Assembly: GCA_018402085.1 (NCBI GenBank)
Contig: JAGYJM010000002.1
Span: 2,991,501 to 3,055,500, forward strand
DNA length: 64,000 bases
Source: Flavobacteriales bacterium
GTDB lineage: Bacteria; Bacteroidota; Bacteroidia; Flavobacteriales_D; Sanyastnellaceae
Direction: 5' to 3'
The translations under genes were made by a program, and so were the position numbers. The notes beneath the pieces were generated by a model. It saw only the letters and a program-made list of their open reading frames with translations. It had not been told where the DNA came from and made no database searches. This document shows positions 26,174 to 35,872 of the stretch, in pieces (positions within the stretch are counted from its first letter, which is position 1; each line of letters starts with the position of its first letter).

Positions 26174-26659
26174 TCAGTCTTTGATCATCCTATTCAAACC
26201 TTCCCACACAACGGTTTTACAAGGAGCAGCGCCTTGCTCAATGAAGTTGAAGAGTTCAGCATTGCGTTCGTGCTCATAGGTGCGCATGCCGCGGTACATT
26301 TGCGGTTCTGCCTGAGCGATGTCTGCCTGACCACTTGCCAGCCGGCTGAGATCTTCAGGCCGGGTGAGGTCGATGCCGGCGTCTTCCTGGATGCGCAATT
26401 CGATTAAGAGGGCTTGGGAGTCTTCAAATTTCACCACCCTCAAACAACAGGGTTCACGCATTTCAACACAGCGAATGTTCGACAGTGACTTCTCCCAGAA
26501 GATGTCAGAGAACATTTCGATGAGTTTTTCGGCTTTCTCGTTGTCAGTGGTTTTGAGAGAATCCCACTCGTCAGCCGTAATGGAATTTGCGGCTAGAAAC
26601 TGGACGAATTCATCACGCACTCCATCGAGTTCTTCGCGTAGTAGCTTACGGTATTTCAT
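26174..26659 (-). CDS. DUF6495 family protein
   Basis: The 161-residue protein starts MKYRKLLREELDGVRDEFVQFL and continues NSITADEWDSLK, a pattern I associate with the Bacteroidota family DUF6495. The C-terminal half has MYRGMRTYEHERNAELFNF and a basic end. Function is unknown; no signal peptide or membrane segment is visible, so it is probably cytoplasmic. Its -7 box TATATTCG ends 5 nt before the ATG, suggesting a leaderless message. Confidence 0.75.
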   Translation of the reverse strand: MKYRKLLREELDGVRDEFVQFLAANSITADEWDSLKTTDNEKAEKLIEMFSDIFWEKSLSNIRCVEMREPCCLRVVKFEDSQALLIELRIQEDAGIDLTRPEDLSRLASGQADIAQAEPQMYRGMRTYEHERNAELFNFIEQGAAPCKTVVWEGLNRMIKD

Positions 26660-26664
26660 GGATG

Positions 26665-26672
26665 CGAATATA
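26665..26672 (-). promoter_or_regulatory. -7 element just before the DUF6495 start
   Basis: TATATTCG on the minus strand, followed by CATCC and then ATG. Transcription from it would start at about the ATG. Confidence 0.45.
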
Positions 26673-26824
26673 GGCAGAACGGTTTTCCGTCGGCCGTCAG
26701 CCGTCTGCTGTCAGCGGTCTGCCGTCTGCCGCTTCGCGGCTTCGGGAGCGCCCCCTGATTCCAGGGTAGCCTTTGAGTATTTGCATGTCCCGCAGGTGTC
26801 CTGCAAGCGTCCCGAAGGCGACTG

Positions 26825-27256
26825 TCAGGCGACGACCTCCATCTTCAGGATCTTGTCACCCTGGCGGATGTCGTCAATGACATCAACGTTTTCGATGACC
26901 TTCCCGAAGCAGGTGTGGTTGCCGTCAAGGTGCGAGGTGTTGTTGCGGCTGTGGCAGATAAAGAACTGTGAACCACCGGTGTTACGTCCGGCGTGAGCCA
27001 TCGACAGTACGCCACGGTCGTGGTATTGCTTTTCACCGTCGAGTTCGCAGTTGATCGTGTACCCCGGACCGCCTGCTCCGGTGCCGTCAGGACAACCACC
27101 TTGTACAACGAAATCAGGGATTACGCGGTGAAAGGTGAGTCCGTCGTAAAAGCCGTCTTTAATGAGTTTTACAAAGTTGGCAACGGTTCCCGGTGCATCG
27201 TCTTCGTAAAGTTCAGCGACCATATCGCCTTTTTCGGTATTGATGTTGACTTTCAT
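26825..27256 (-). CDS. ppiB: Peptidyl-prolyl cis-trans isomerase (cyclophilin type)
   Basis: A 143-residue single-domain cyclophilin that catalyses proline isomerisation in protein folding, cytoplasmic because there is no signal peptide. Signature residues are visible: [15 protein letters not shown] (catalytic Arg and Phe), [17 protein letters not shown] and [12 protein letters not shown]. The start at 27256 ([11 protein letters not shown]) fits the family and leaves a TATTTTCG -7 element upstream; the longer frame adds [11 protein letters not shown], which would begin upstream of that element. Confidence 0.94.
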   Translation of the reverse strand: MKVNINTEKGDMVAELYEDDAPGTVANFVKLIKDGFYDGLTFHRVIPDFVVQGGCPDGTGAGGPGYTINCELDGEKQYHDRGVLSMAHAGRNTGGSQFFICHSRNNTSHLDGNHTCFGKVIENVDVIDDIRQGDKILKMEVVA

Positions 27257-27274
27257 GGTGTTTTCTTTGAGCAG

Positions 27275-27282
27275 CGAAAATA
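27275..27282 (-). promoter_or_regulatory. -7 element of the cyclophilin gene
   Basis: TATTTTCG on the minus strand, 18 nt before the ATG at 27256. Confidence 0.4.
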
Positions 27283-27295
27283 GATGCAATTCGGT

Positions 27296-30151
27296 CTATT
27301 CGCAATTCATTCCCATCAAAGCGAGTAGAATGATCAGGTCATTCGAAGATGTTTGATCACTGTTGTCGAGGTCACCTGCACATTCGCTACCCGTGCAACC
27401 GAATCCGCTGAGCAGAATAAGCAGGTCATCTACAGAGACAGCGAGGTCTCCGTTGAGGTCTCCTTCACAGCCGGCAGAAAGATCATCACCCTCTTCGGGA
27501 ACATCGCCAATGAAGTAAATGGTCTGTGTGAAGGAGGTGTGGTTTCCAAGGCAGTCAACAGCTGTCCAGGTGCGTTGCACGGGGGAACGATCACAGCAGG
27601 CAATATCGAAGAAGAAGTCTCCGCTGCCGGTAATGGCTTCATCGCCATCTGTTCCCGTGAAGGTAAACCAGGCCGCGGCCCCGTAATTTGTGTTCTTCCC
27701 ATTCGCTGCATTGCCCACTTGTGCGCCGTAAAACAAGTTCTGAGGTGCATGGTTGAGCTGAAGTTCAAGGCCGTCGTAGACCCCCCACCCTTGTGCAGAG
27801 GCGCCCTGGGCGATAAGGTAGTACAGCCAGTTTTCATGTTCACCGTTGCTGATATCGCAGTCATCAAGATAGCTCGTCGGGAAGAGCTGGTTGCTCCAGG
27901 CATCCCAATCGAGCCCGTTTTCGAGTAGAATGTTGAGGGTGAATCCTCCATCTGGGTTTCCGATTTCGGCCACGTCACCCTGAATTGAGATCGTGCCATC
28001 ATCTTCTTCAGACCAAATGATGTTCATCGCTTCGAAAAACGCGGCCTCTTGACCATTGAAGTTGAAGAGCACAAAGCTCGCGGGAATTGCTCCGGCGCAT
28101 GTTTCGCCATTGGCAAACGCTTCAGGTGTGAGTCCGGCGCAAAGATTGCTGTCATTGTTTTCAATCGGTGTTTCTTCGAATGTGACGGTGAGGTCACCAT
28201 CACAATTATCTTGAGCGATAAGCTCAGGTGCAGGTGGCAGGTCTTCACTGCAGCCGATGATCAGTTCTTCTTCGGGGAGATTGATGAATTCAGGTGCGGT
28301 ATCGTCATCGATATAGATGATCTGTTCTGCAGAGACGCTGTTTCCGCAGGCGTCGGTTGCAATCCAGGTGCGTACGAGTGTGCCGTAACATCCTCCGGAC
28401 TGCAGTACATCTTCGAAGGTTATTTCCACAAGAGAGCATTCATCTGTAACGGTCGGGGCAGGAATGTCTTCAGCATCGCATTGCACGGTGATCGCATAGG
28501 GGTAGTCGCTGAAGATAGGGGCTTCGGTATCGGCGATCCTTGTGATGTTTTGAGAAACCGTTGTGCTGTTACCGCAATCGTCGGTGGCTGTCCAGCTTCG
28601 CTGAATCACTTCAAAGCAGCCGTCAAGAGCTATCGATGAGGCAGCGTTGAGGTCAAGGTCATCGTCGCAATTGTCGATCCATTCCGGAGTGTAATCGGGA
28701 AGTGCCTCATTGCAATCAAGTTCGATTTCGGCTACCGGAGGGTTCACAACTTCGGGTGCCTGGTCGTCAATGGCTGCGTAGATGACCTCACAGACGGTCG
28801 TGGTCACATCGTCTGAGATGGTATATGTATTGGTCACCTCAAACGGTGAATCCGGACACCCCAGTCCGATGGCAGATGACGCCAGCGAAATACTCACGTC
28901 GCCGCAAGCATCGATAATTACAATGTCATCAGAAGACGCTCCTGGGATATCTGCAATACAATTGAAGCTGGTGATCTCTGCTTGCGGGCATTCAACCTGC
29001 AGGCTGCAGCAGTCTTCGACAATGACTTCAAGCGGCTGACTGAGTTCAAAACAGCCTAAATCAGGGTCGCCGGTGATATCATCCACCTGATCTCCGACTT
29101 CGGGGATGGTCACGTCACCCTCGTAAGAAAGGCTGTAAATGAAATATGAGCCCGCTTCAAAGCCGTTAAGGTCGAAATCACCGCTTTCATTTGAGTCAAG
29201 TACAATTCCCAAATCGTCAGTGAGATAGTAAAGCAAGTTCGCGTTTGAAACGCTGTTAGAAGATGCGCCAAAAGTCAGCTCATCAGTTGTACACGCTGTT
29301 AAAGGACTGGTGCTGCCATCGTCGAAAGAAAGCACTCCGGCATCGCAAGAGAAAATAGAAAAGCTGCCTGACTCAAGGAAGACCACACTATCATAAGCCG
29401 TGTCACCGGCATCTGCGACCACTAGTTTAATGTGGTAAACCTCTCCTGCCTGAACGCTTGCTGAAGCCTCCAGGCTAACCGTGAAGCCGTCCATTTGGGT
29501 GCCGTTAGGATCCGTGTTTGAGGTATTGATGTTGTAAAATTCACAATTGGTGCAGCCGAAATCATTATCTCCGGCATTGATATTATCGATGGTAATCGGA
29601 AGGGTTGTTCCGGGTACGAGCGCTATGTTAGCGGCGTTGTCTGTATATGGACCGGAAATACCGGGTCCGCTAAGGAAAAAGCCAAACGCATCGTTAAAAG
29701 TCGAATTGACAAATTCAGGATACTCTTCCGAGGCCCAGACGAAATTGAATGAGATTACGTCTTCATTCGGAATGAAGTCAAACTCCAGTATGGCGGCATC
29801 GTTGAATGTGTAACCAGGGTTTGCGAGCAGCAGGTCTGCGTCGCTCGCGCCGAAGTTGCCTCCTCCGACCGATGAGGACCCAATGTTATTCGGGCCGACA
29901 GCTACAGAAATGTCACCTGTAGCGAGCGCCACACCTAAAGGGATCGGAATATTTGAATTCTGGCTGTCGAAACTGCCAATTTGGTTGGACGAGCCTGAGA
30001 ACGTAATGTTGGTAACGGTAACGCCCGGACCCAGTAGAAAGTCTTCTACGGCTTGCGTAGGCGTAACAGAAGGGTCAACGGTGAGTTGGCAGAATGAAAC
30101 GGAGGCAAGAAGAGTCAATGCTCCCGTCAGGAGAGATTTTGAGCAGCGCAT
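27296..30151 (-). CDS. Giant secreted choice-of-anchor L protein with dockerin-like end
   Basis: 951 residues. The signal peptide (MRCSKSLLTGALTLLASVSFCQ) is followed by a choice-of-anchor L domain (about 23-265; ALATGDISVAVGPNN, FNFVWASEEYPEFVNS, TQMDGFTVSLEA). Then come several Cys-containing HYR/Ig-like repeats (D-x-C-G-N-S/T...W-x-A-T-D-x-C-G), a lectin-like segment, and a last ~55 residues with two EF-like units (DLNGDLAVSVDDLLILLSG and DLDNSDQTSSNDLIILLA), the same dockerin-like arrangement as in the metalloprotease-like gene. A surface or released adhesin-like role is inferred. A perfect hairpin stands 26 nt upstream. Confidence 0.85.
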   Translation of the reverse strand: MRCSKSLLTGALTLLASVSFCQLTVDPSVTPTQAVEDFLLGPGVTVTNITFSGSSNQIGSFDSQNSNIPIPLGVALATGDISVAVGPNNIGSSSVGGGNFGASDADLLLANPGYTFNDAAILEFDFIPNEDVISFNFVWASEEYPEFVNSTFNDAFGFFLSGPGISGPYTDNAANIALVPGTTLPITIDNINAGDNDFGCTNCEFYNINTSNTDPNGTQMDGFTVSLEASASVQAGEVYHIKLVVADAGDTAYDSVVFLESGSFSIFSCDAGVLSFDDGSTSPLTACTTDELTFGASSNSVSNANLLYYLTDDLGIVLDSNESGDFDLNGFEAGSYFIYSLSYEGDVTIPEVGDQVDDITGDPDLGCFELSQPLEVIVEDCCSLQVECPQAEITSFNCIADIPGASSDDIVIIDACGDVSISLASSAIGLGCPDSPFEVTNTYTISDDVTTTVCEVIYAAIDDQAPEVVNPPVAEIELDCNEALPDYTPEWIDNCDDDLDLNAASSIALDGCFEVIQRSWTATDDCGNSTTVSQNITRIADTEAPIFSDYPYAITVQCDAEDIPAPTVTDECSLVEITFEDVLQSGGCYGTLVRTWIATDACGNSVSAEQIIYIDDDTAPEFINLPEEELIIGCSEDLPPAPELIAQDNCDGDLTVTFEETPIENNDSNLCAGLTPEAFANGETCAGAIPASFVLFNFNGQEAAFFEAMNIIWSEEDDGTISIQGDVAEIGNPDGGFTLNILLENGLDWDAWSNQLFPTSYLDDCDISNGEHENWLYYLIAQGASAQGWGVYDGLELQLNHAPQNLFYGAQVGNAANGKNTNYGAAAWFTFTGTDGDEAITGSGDFFFDIACCDRSPVQRTWTAVDCLGNHTSFTQTIYFIGDVPEEGDDLSAGCEGDLNGDLAVSVDDLLILLSGFGCTGSECAGDLDNSDQTSSNDLIILLALMGMNCE

Positions 30152-30176
30152 AGTCTAAGACGTTGGTGTAAGGTGC

Positions 30177-30199
30177 AATCGGCTATATATTAGCCGATT
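30177..30199. other. 9-bp stem hairpin upstream of the choice-of-anchor L gene
   Basis: AATCGGCTA and TAGCCGATT pair perfectly around TATAT. It has no T-run, so it is more likely a leader structure or protein-binding site than a terminator. Confidence 0.4.
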
Positions 30200-30487
30200 A
30201 GCGTTATCAAACTTAGAAATATTTTTCGATTAGATCACGAAAATGGCAGATTAATGGGTGGAAAACTTGGTTGAGTTTGTGAAATGGCCGGAATAATTGC
30301 TGATTGGTGCGGTGAACTTCGAAAACTTGCAGATGAGGCTTTTAGGTAGTGTCTGAAACGAAGAAGACTCCACCTGTCCCCAGGAAGAGTCTTCTCCTTC
30401 ATCAGCAATTTTCACCTCCCGCGCTTCCCGATAAATCGGGACAAGTCTTGCGCGGAGAAAAATTTTCTGCAAAGCAACTGCTAAACG
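30200..30487. other. Intergenic region with nested hairpins
   Basis: It holds AAGACTC/GAGTCTT arms (about 30364-30393) and a nested structure at 30419-30455 (CCGCGC...GCGCGG enclosing CCCGATAAATCGGG). I see no gene. It separates the minus-strand oligopeptidase gene from the upstream secreted-protein gene. Confidence 0.4.
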
Positions 30488-32659
30488 CTATGCATCGATC
30501 CCTTCCAGTTTCAAGAGAAAAGCATATTCAAGCGCCACTTCCTTGTAGCGTTGGAACCTTCCGGAAGCACCGCCATGACCAGCTTCCATATTTGTTTTGA
30601 GCAACAATAAATTCTGATCCGTTTTAAGCTCACGAAGCTTCGCAACCCACTTGGCAGGTTCCCAATACTGTACCTGGCTGTCCCAATACCCCGTGGTCAC
30701 CAAAAGATTGGGATAGTCTTTTGCTTCGATATTATCGTACGGCGAGTAGCTCTTAATGTACTCGTAGTACACGCTGTCTTTTGGGTTGCCCCATTCGTCA
30801 AATTCACCGGTTGTGAGCGGAATAGTCTCATCGAGCATGGTCGAAACCACATCTACGAACGGCACCGAGGCCACAACGCCGTTCCACAGTTCAGGCTTCA
30901 TGTTGATTATAGCTCCCATGAGAAGACCTCCGGCGCTGCCTCCCATCGCGTACAAGTGATCAGATGAGGTGTAGTTGTTCTGCACCAGGTATTCACCACA
31001 GTCAATGAAGTCAGTGAAGGTGTTCTTTTTCTTGAGCAATTTGCCGTCTTCATACCACATACGACCCATTTCCTGTCCGCCCCGGATGTGCGCAATGGCG
31101 TAAATGAATCCTCGGTCGAGCAGACTCAGGCGCACAGAGCTGAAATAGGCATCCATGCTGGCGCCATAAGATCCATAACCGTACAACAGCGTGGGGTTCT
31201 TTCCATTCATATCGGCGTCTTTGCGATAGACGATCGACATAGGCACCTCAGTGCCGTCATCTGCGGTCACCATTACACGTTCGCTCGTATAGTTATCAGG
31301 ATTGAAGTTGGGGTCAAGCACCTCCTGCTGCTTGAGCAGATCACGCTCGCGACTCACCATATCGTACGAATAGGTTGAATTTGGGGTGGTCAGAGAAGTG
31401 TACCCGAAGCGCAGCACCTGTGTGTCAAATTCAGGATTGGTGCCCACAGAAGCCGTGTAGGCGGGATCCTGAAATTCAATGTAGTGCTCTTCGCCCTCCC
31501 ACGGCTTGATGCGAATCTGGGTGAGCCCGGCTTCACGCTCGTCAATCACGAGGAAGTCTTTGAATATTTCAATCCCTTCAAGGAGTACATTCGGACGGTG
31601 CGCAATGACAGTCTCCCAATGTTCTTTTGTGGTCTTATCTAAAGGGGTACGTGAAAGCTTGAAGTTCTTGGCTTCAAGATTGTTCACAATGTAGAAATGG
31701 TCATCATAGTGTGCTACGCTGTACTCCAGCTCCCGCTCACGCGGTTGAATCACTTGCCATTCACCTGACGGATTGCTCGCGTCAAGGTAACGCACTTCAG
31801 ATGATAGTGTTGCATAGCTGCCGATCATCAGGTAGTCTTTTGATTTGCTTTTCCAGACATAGCAGCTGAAGGTTTCATCAAGCTCTTCATAGACCAACTC
31901 GTCTTCAGACGCACTGGTGCCGAGCACATGTTTGTAAATGCGGTAAGAGCGAAGCGTAACGGGATCTTTCTTCGCATAGAAGAGCGTTTTATTGTCGTTC
32001 GCCCAAACGGCTCCTCCGGTCGTTTCCGGAATTTGATCGCCGAGTAGTTCGCCTGTTTCGAGGTTCTTTACATATACGGTGTATTGACGACGGCTCACGG
32101 TGTCAACACCAAAGGCAAGCAAGGTGTTGTTTGTGCTGATCGAGTTGCCCCCTACCGCGTAGTAGGTATAACCTTCTGCCATTTCGGGTACGTTCAGCAT
32201 GATTTCCTCCTGGGCTTCAAGACTTTCTTTCTTGCGGCAATACAGCGGATATTCCTTTCCCTCTTCATAACGCGAATAGTACCAGTACCCGTCTTTTTTG
32301 AAGGGCACACTTTGGTCATCCTGCTTGATGCGGCCCACGATTTCTTCATAGAGCTCATCTTGCAAGGTGCGCGTATCGGCCATCACCGTGTCGGTGAATG
32401 CATTCTCTGCGTTGAGGTAGTCAACCACAGCCTGTGTCTGCGCATCCGGCTCGGAAGCTTTCTTTTGCTCATCGCTCAGGCGCATCCAGAAATAGTTGTC
32501 GACACGGGTGTCACCATGTATGGTCATTTCGTGCGGTTCTTTCTGCGCTGCAGGCGCATCCGGCAATTGCTGAGGGGTGCTTTCTTTTTCCATTGGAGCT
32601 TGATCTTGGCAGGCTGCGAAAATAAGAGCCACGCTGAAGAAGATGAAGAATTGTTTCAT
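30488..32659 (-). CDS. S9 family prolyl oligopeptidase / oligopeptidase B-like lipoprotein
   Basis: A 723-residue serine peptidase. The N-terminus is a lipoprotein signal (MKQFFIFFSVALIFAAC), so it is envelope-attached. A beta-propeller (about 80-420) is followed by the alpha/beta-hydrolase domain, with G-G-S-A-G-G-L-L-M-G (nucleophile Ser), an Asp region near TTGYWDSQVQYW and the catalytic His in AGHGGASGRF. MWYEDGKLLKKKNTFTDFI is typical of PtrB-type enzymes that cut small peptides after basic residues. A role in peptide scavenging is inferred. Confidence 0.93.
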   Translation of the reverse strand: MKQFFIFFSVALIFAACQDQAPMEKESTPQQLPDAPAAQKEPHEMTIHGDTRVDNYFWMRLSDEQKKASEPDAQTQAVVDYLNAENAFTDTVMADTRTLQDELYEEIVGRIKQDDQSVPFKKDGYWYYSRYEEGKEYPLYCRKKESLEAQEEIMLNVPEMAEGYTYYAVGGNSISTNNTLLAFGVDTVSRRQYTVYVKNLETGELLGDQIPETTGGAVWANDNKTLFYAKKDPVTLRSYRIYKHVLGTSASEDELVYEELDETFSCYVWKSKSKDYLMIGSYATLSSEVRYLDASNPSGEWQVIQPRERELEYSVAHYDDHFYIVNNLEAKNFKLSRTPLDKTTKEHWETVIAHRPNVLLEGIEIFKDFLVIDEREAGLTQIRIKPWEGEEHYIEFQDPAYTASVGTNPEFDTQVLRFGYTSLTTPNSTYSYDMVSRERDLLKQQEVLDPNFNPDNYTSERVMVTADDGTEVPMSIVYRKDADMNGKNPTLLYGYGSYGASMDAYFSSVRLSLLDRGFIYAIAHIRGGQEMGRMWYEDGKLLKKKNTFTDFIDCGEYLVQNNYTSSDHLYAMGGSAGGLLMGAIINMKPELWNGVVASVPFVDVVSTMLDETIPLTTGEFDEWGNPKDSVYYEYIKSYSPYDNIEAKDYPNLLVTTGYWDSQVQYWEPAKWVAKLRELKTDQNLLLLKTNMEAGHGGASGRFQRYKEVALEYAFLLKLEGIDA

Positions 32660-32806
32660 GGGTTTGGTCTATTAGGGTGTTCGAAGCTACTGAACTTTGG
32701 CTTTCAATTGGCCAATTTATAACGAATGTCGTTCGTTCGTCGATCAGTATCGACGCTTCGACGATTTCTAAGGAGCGGCTCGCTAAAGTTATATCAAATT
32801 CATGTT

Positions 32807-33172
32807 ATGCGAGTACTACTGGTAGATGACAACCCTCTCGATTTGACGATGCTCCGTTTCCTCACAGGAGACATCAACGCCTTGATTGAAGAAGGCGAGT
32901 CTGTTGAAGAAGCCATAGAGGCCGTTCAGCGATTTAATTTTGATTTGATCCTTACCGATTTCGAACTGGCAGACGGACAAGCAACTGAATTGCTTCATTT
33001 TGTGCGAAAATTTTCGCCTCAAACACGTGTCTGGTGTATTTCCGCATCGGTCGGTTCTACTGACTTTACCCATCAAAGAGCCCAGTTCGACAGAATCTAT
33101 GCAAAGCATCAGGATTTTAAGAAACTACAGGCTGATTTTGGTGGTTTCGCCCAGGTCATGTCACGTGCCTGA
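32807..33172 (+). CDS. Stand-alone response regulator receiver
   Basis: A 121-residue CheY-like protein, read from ATG 32807 (MRVLLVDDNPLDLTMLRF). The acidic pair is in VDDN, the phospho-acceptor Asp in DLILTDFELADG, Ser in CISASVG, and Lys in AKHQDFKKL. There is no output domain. It converges on, and overlaps by 12 bp, the gene for a hybrid kinase with an Hpt domain, a possible phosphodonor; that pairing is inference from position. Confidence 0.85.
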   Translation: MRVLLVDDNPLDLTMLRFLTGDINALIEEGESVEEAIEAVQRFNFDLILTDFELADGQATELLHFVRKFSPQTRVWCISASVGSTDFTHQRAQFDRIYAKHQDFKKLQADFGGFAQVMSRA

Positions 33173-35797
33173 CGCCCTTACTCTCTGCACAAAATCATCT
33201 AGTCGTTTACGCTCTTCCCGAATACAGTGCAATAGTGCCGTTATGGGGTACTCTTGCAGCGCCTCTTCGCCCTTAGCCATCTCAATCTGTTTTTCGAGTT
33301 GCGATGCAATACCATAGCTTTTTTCCAGTCCGAGCATTTGAAATGACGGACGATGTTTATGAAGGATCGCCCGCAATTCATTCAGATCACCAGTCGCATC
33401 CAGCCTTTTCAGGCTGTCTTCAAATGGTCCAAAACCTTCGTCAAAGAAGTTGACCATCTTGAGTAATTGTGTCAGGTCATTCGCGAAATACGCCTCGAAA
33501 ACTGCTTCAAAACCGCTGAGATCTGCCGCCTTTTCTTGTAAGACCTTCGTGATTTCAAGACGCAATTGAGCCGGTTTGAATGGGCGTTGAATTACCGCGT
33601 CAAAACTGTTGTGCAGGGATGTTGCAGTTGAATTGCGCAAGGCGAGAAGGGCCGTCTTAACCGGGCGAATGTTTTTTTCGCGCTCAAAAGCGCGGATGCC
33701 GCTAATCACCCTATTGCCAAACGCAGCGTCGCAAAGCACAAGATCAAATGAGTTGTTTTTACGCATGGCGATGGCCTCTTCAGCCGTATCTACGATGCTC
33801 ACGTCAGGGGTATTCCATTTTTTGAAGAGCGTGCGGATGTACTCGCGCTGCAACTTAGAGCTTTCCACCACTAGGAATCGGCTTTTTTGAATAAGCGCTT
33901 CAGCCTCATTTTGCCCCGGCTCGGGCATGAGCGGCGCCGGTGCGGCAGTCATCTCAAATGATGCGCGGATCATCAATTCTTCACTTTGCCCTTTGTCTAC
34001 CATAAATTCACCATCGAGCTGATCAATGAGGTCTTTGGCGGCATCCAGGTTTGCGGGGTTTTCAGCGCGTTGCTGCGGCTGCAGACCGGTGGTCAGTTCT
34101 TCGGCAAAAGGTGCAAAGGTGCCTCGGGCATAAACGCAGAAATCAACATAGCTCACATCCGATTTTTCTTGATTTTCAACGGTGTACGACATATTGACAC
34201 GGCCATTCCAGAGGGTTTTTCGCGCAATGGTGACAAGTTGCATCAGCGCTTGAAAAAGCATGGATTGCGGAAAATGAAACAACGGAGCCGGCTCCCCGTC
34301 AATCATCCGGTCGATTTCTACTTCTGAACGATGATCGAGTGCGCAGTGCAGGGCAATCACGGCAGAGGTCACTTGCGAGAGGTCGGTGGATGAATGCTTG
34401 AGCGTAGTGCGTCGTCCCGTTTTCCCGGTCACGGTTTCAACGGTTTCCGAAATGGTTTGTCCAAGCAAGCGCGTGGCTTCGCAAAGCACTTTGAACGTTT
34501 CTGATGAGGTGTCTAAGCGATCTTCACCGCGCAGTTGTTGAATCATTCCCGCCAGCCCGTCAAAGGGCAGTTGCAACTCATGAATAACCCGCCGAAGCAA
34601 GGTTTCTTCATTTCTTCGGGCCGCTTCGGCCTTGTCTGTCTGTTGCTTCAGCGCCTGCTGGGTTTCAATCAGTTCAGTAATGTCGTAGTGAATGCCGATG
34701 GAGCCGATGACTTCACCCTTGCGCGTAATAGGTGCCCCCGAGATCAGCACATGAAGGATGTCTCCTTTTTTTGTCTTGAGTTGCGTCTTGTAAACCGAGC
34801 TCTGGCGGTTCTGGCGCTCTTTGATGTATTCGCTGATATCGATATCTGCGTCTTCAGGCAACAGTACTTTTGACGCATTGCGCCCAATCAGCTCTTCTTC
34901 GCTGTAGCCGGTGAGCTGGCACATGGCATTGTATACGCGGGTGATGCGGTCTTCGTTGTCGACTTCCATCACCCCGAGCTCCATGTTTTCAAGAATTTTA
35001 CGGTACTTTTCTTCTTGTTCTTCGAGTCGCCGCTGCAGCAAAATACGTTCTGAAATGTTGGTATATTTCCATAGGTGCCCGCGGTAACCGTCGTCAATGA
35101 ATACCGGAATATACGAGCGCTCCAAAATGCGCCCGTCAACCATTTCGAGCATGTCTCCGTTGGTCTTCTTCTTTTCTTTCAGCAGTTCATTGATCCGATT
35201 AACGAATGCATCCGGATCTTTAAAAAGGTGCTTCGATTGCTCAGCGGCTTCGCTGCAGTCTGTTCCGCTCAGGCTGTCAGGGTCTGCAGGAATGTCGAAA
35301 AGCTTGCAAAATTGCTGGTTAATCAAGTGAATTCTGCTATGCTCGTCTTCTACCAGAATCGCGTCATCGAGGTTGCCTACCAGCCGCCGGAGACGTTGGT
35401 GAGCCAGTCGCAATTGTTCTGACTGTTCATGCTGATGGGTGATGCAGTGTGCAACGGCAAAGGCCTCATGAAAAGATCCGTTTTGGTATGTAAGCCGCAC
35501 GTGCTGTCCGAAATGGGTGATGCTGCCGTCAGCGAGAAGAAAAGGAAACGCATAGTACTCTTCCTGAACCCCACCGGCAATCGTAGCCTGATAATGCCTC
35601 ACCACCTCGGCACGCATATTCTCGGGTAAAAAGGTATAGAAGGGCTTTGTAAGCACCTCGCTCTTTTTGTACCCGAGAAAGGCAAGCCCGGCGTCGTTGA
35701 TGAAGGTGATCTCTCCTTTCGGATTCAACCTGTAAATAATCCCTGGTAGCTGATGCAATACCTCAAGATCTGATGCCGCTTTGCTGATACGCTCCAT
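33161..35797 (-). CDS. Hybrid PAS sensor kinase-like protein with receiver and Hpt domains
   Basis: 878 residues. Three PAS domains (about 12-120, 128-245 and 262-380; GIIYRLNPKGEITFIND, FCKLFDIPAD, ITRVYNAMCQLTGYSEEELIG in pieces) precede a dimerisation helix with H-E-L-Q-L-P-F (His-box). The ATPase region (about 460-620) lacks recognisable N- and G-boxes. A receiver domain (about 640-765, Asp in DLVLCDAAFG) and an Hpt domain (about 775-865, His in AILHKHRPSFQMLG) follow. It has no membrane segment, so it senses in the cytoplasm. It may be a phosphorelay adaptor rather than an active kinase. A GAT-hairpin at 33679 lies in the receiver. Confidence 0.85.
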   Translation of the reverse strand: MERISKAASDLEVLHQLPGIIYRLNPKGEITFINDAGLAFLGYKKSEVLTKPFYTFLPENMRAEVVRHYQATIAGGVQEEYYAFPFLLADGSITHFGQHVRLTYQNGSFHEAFAVAHCITHQHEQSEQLRLAHQRLRRLVGNLDDAILVEDEHSRIHLINQQFCKLFDIPADPDSLSGTDCSEAAEQSKHLFKDPDAFVNRINELLKEKKKTNGDMLEMVDGRILERSYIPVFIDDGYRGHLWKYTNISERILLQRRLEEQEEKYRKILENMELGVMEVDNEDRITRVYNAMCQLTGYSEEELIGRNASKVLLPEDADIDISEYIKERQNRQSSVYKTQLKTKKGDILHVLISGAPITRKGEVIGSIGIHYDITELIETQQALKQQTDKAEAARRNEETLLRRVIHELQLPFDGLAGMIQQLRGEDRLDTSSETFKVLCEATRLLGQTISETVETVTGKTGRRTTLKHSSTDLSQVTSAVIALHCALDHRSEVEIDRMIDGEPAPLFHFPQSMLFQALMQLVTIARKTLWNGRVNMSYTVENQEKSDVSYVDFCVYARGTFAPFAEELTTGLQPQQRAENPANLDAAKDLIDQLDGEFMVDKGQSEELMIRASFEMTAAPAPLMPEPGQNEAEALIQKSRFLVVESSKLQREYIRTLFKKWNTPDVSIVDTAEEAIAMRKNNSFDLVLCDAAFGNRVISGIRAFEREKNIRPVKTALLALRNSTATSLHNSFDAVIQRPFKPAQLRLEITKVLQEKAADLSGFEAVFEAYFANDLTQLLKMVNFFDEGFGPFEDSLKRLDATGDLNELRAILHKHRPSFQMLGLEKSYGIASQLEKQIEMAKGEEALQEYPITALLHCIREERKRLDDFVQRVRASGT
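33679..33697 (+). repeat. GAT-hairpin copy 10 (intragenic, antisense)
   Basis: CGCGCT-CAAA-AGCGCG-GAT(GCC) on the plus strand; the minus-strand kinase gene reads the complement as I-R-A-F-E-R in its receiver domain. Confidence 0.65.
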
Positions 35798-35872
35798 AAT
35801 TGATACCCGAAATGCCTTGCGAAGTATACAAATGACAGGGGTATTCTTTGTAAGTCAGGGGCTTATATTCGA

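Noticed and set aside
30363-30394. Terminator between the choice-of-anchor L and oligopeptidase genes
   Set aside because: The AAGACTC/GAGTCTT stem has a long loop and no T-run on either strand.
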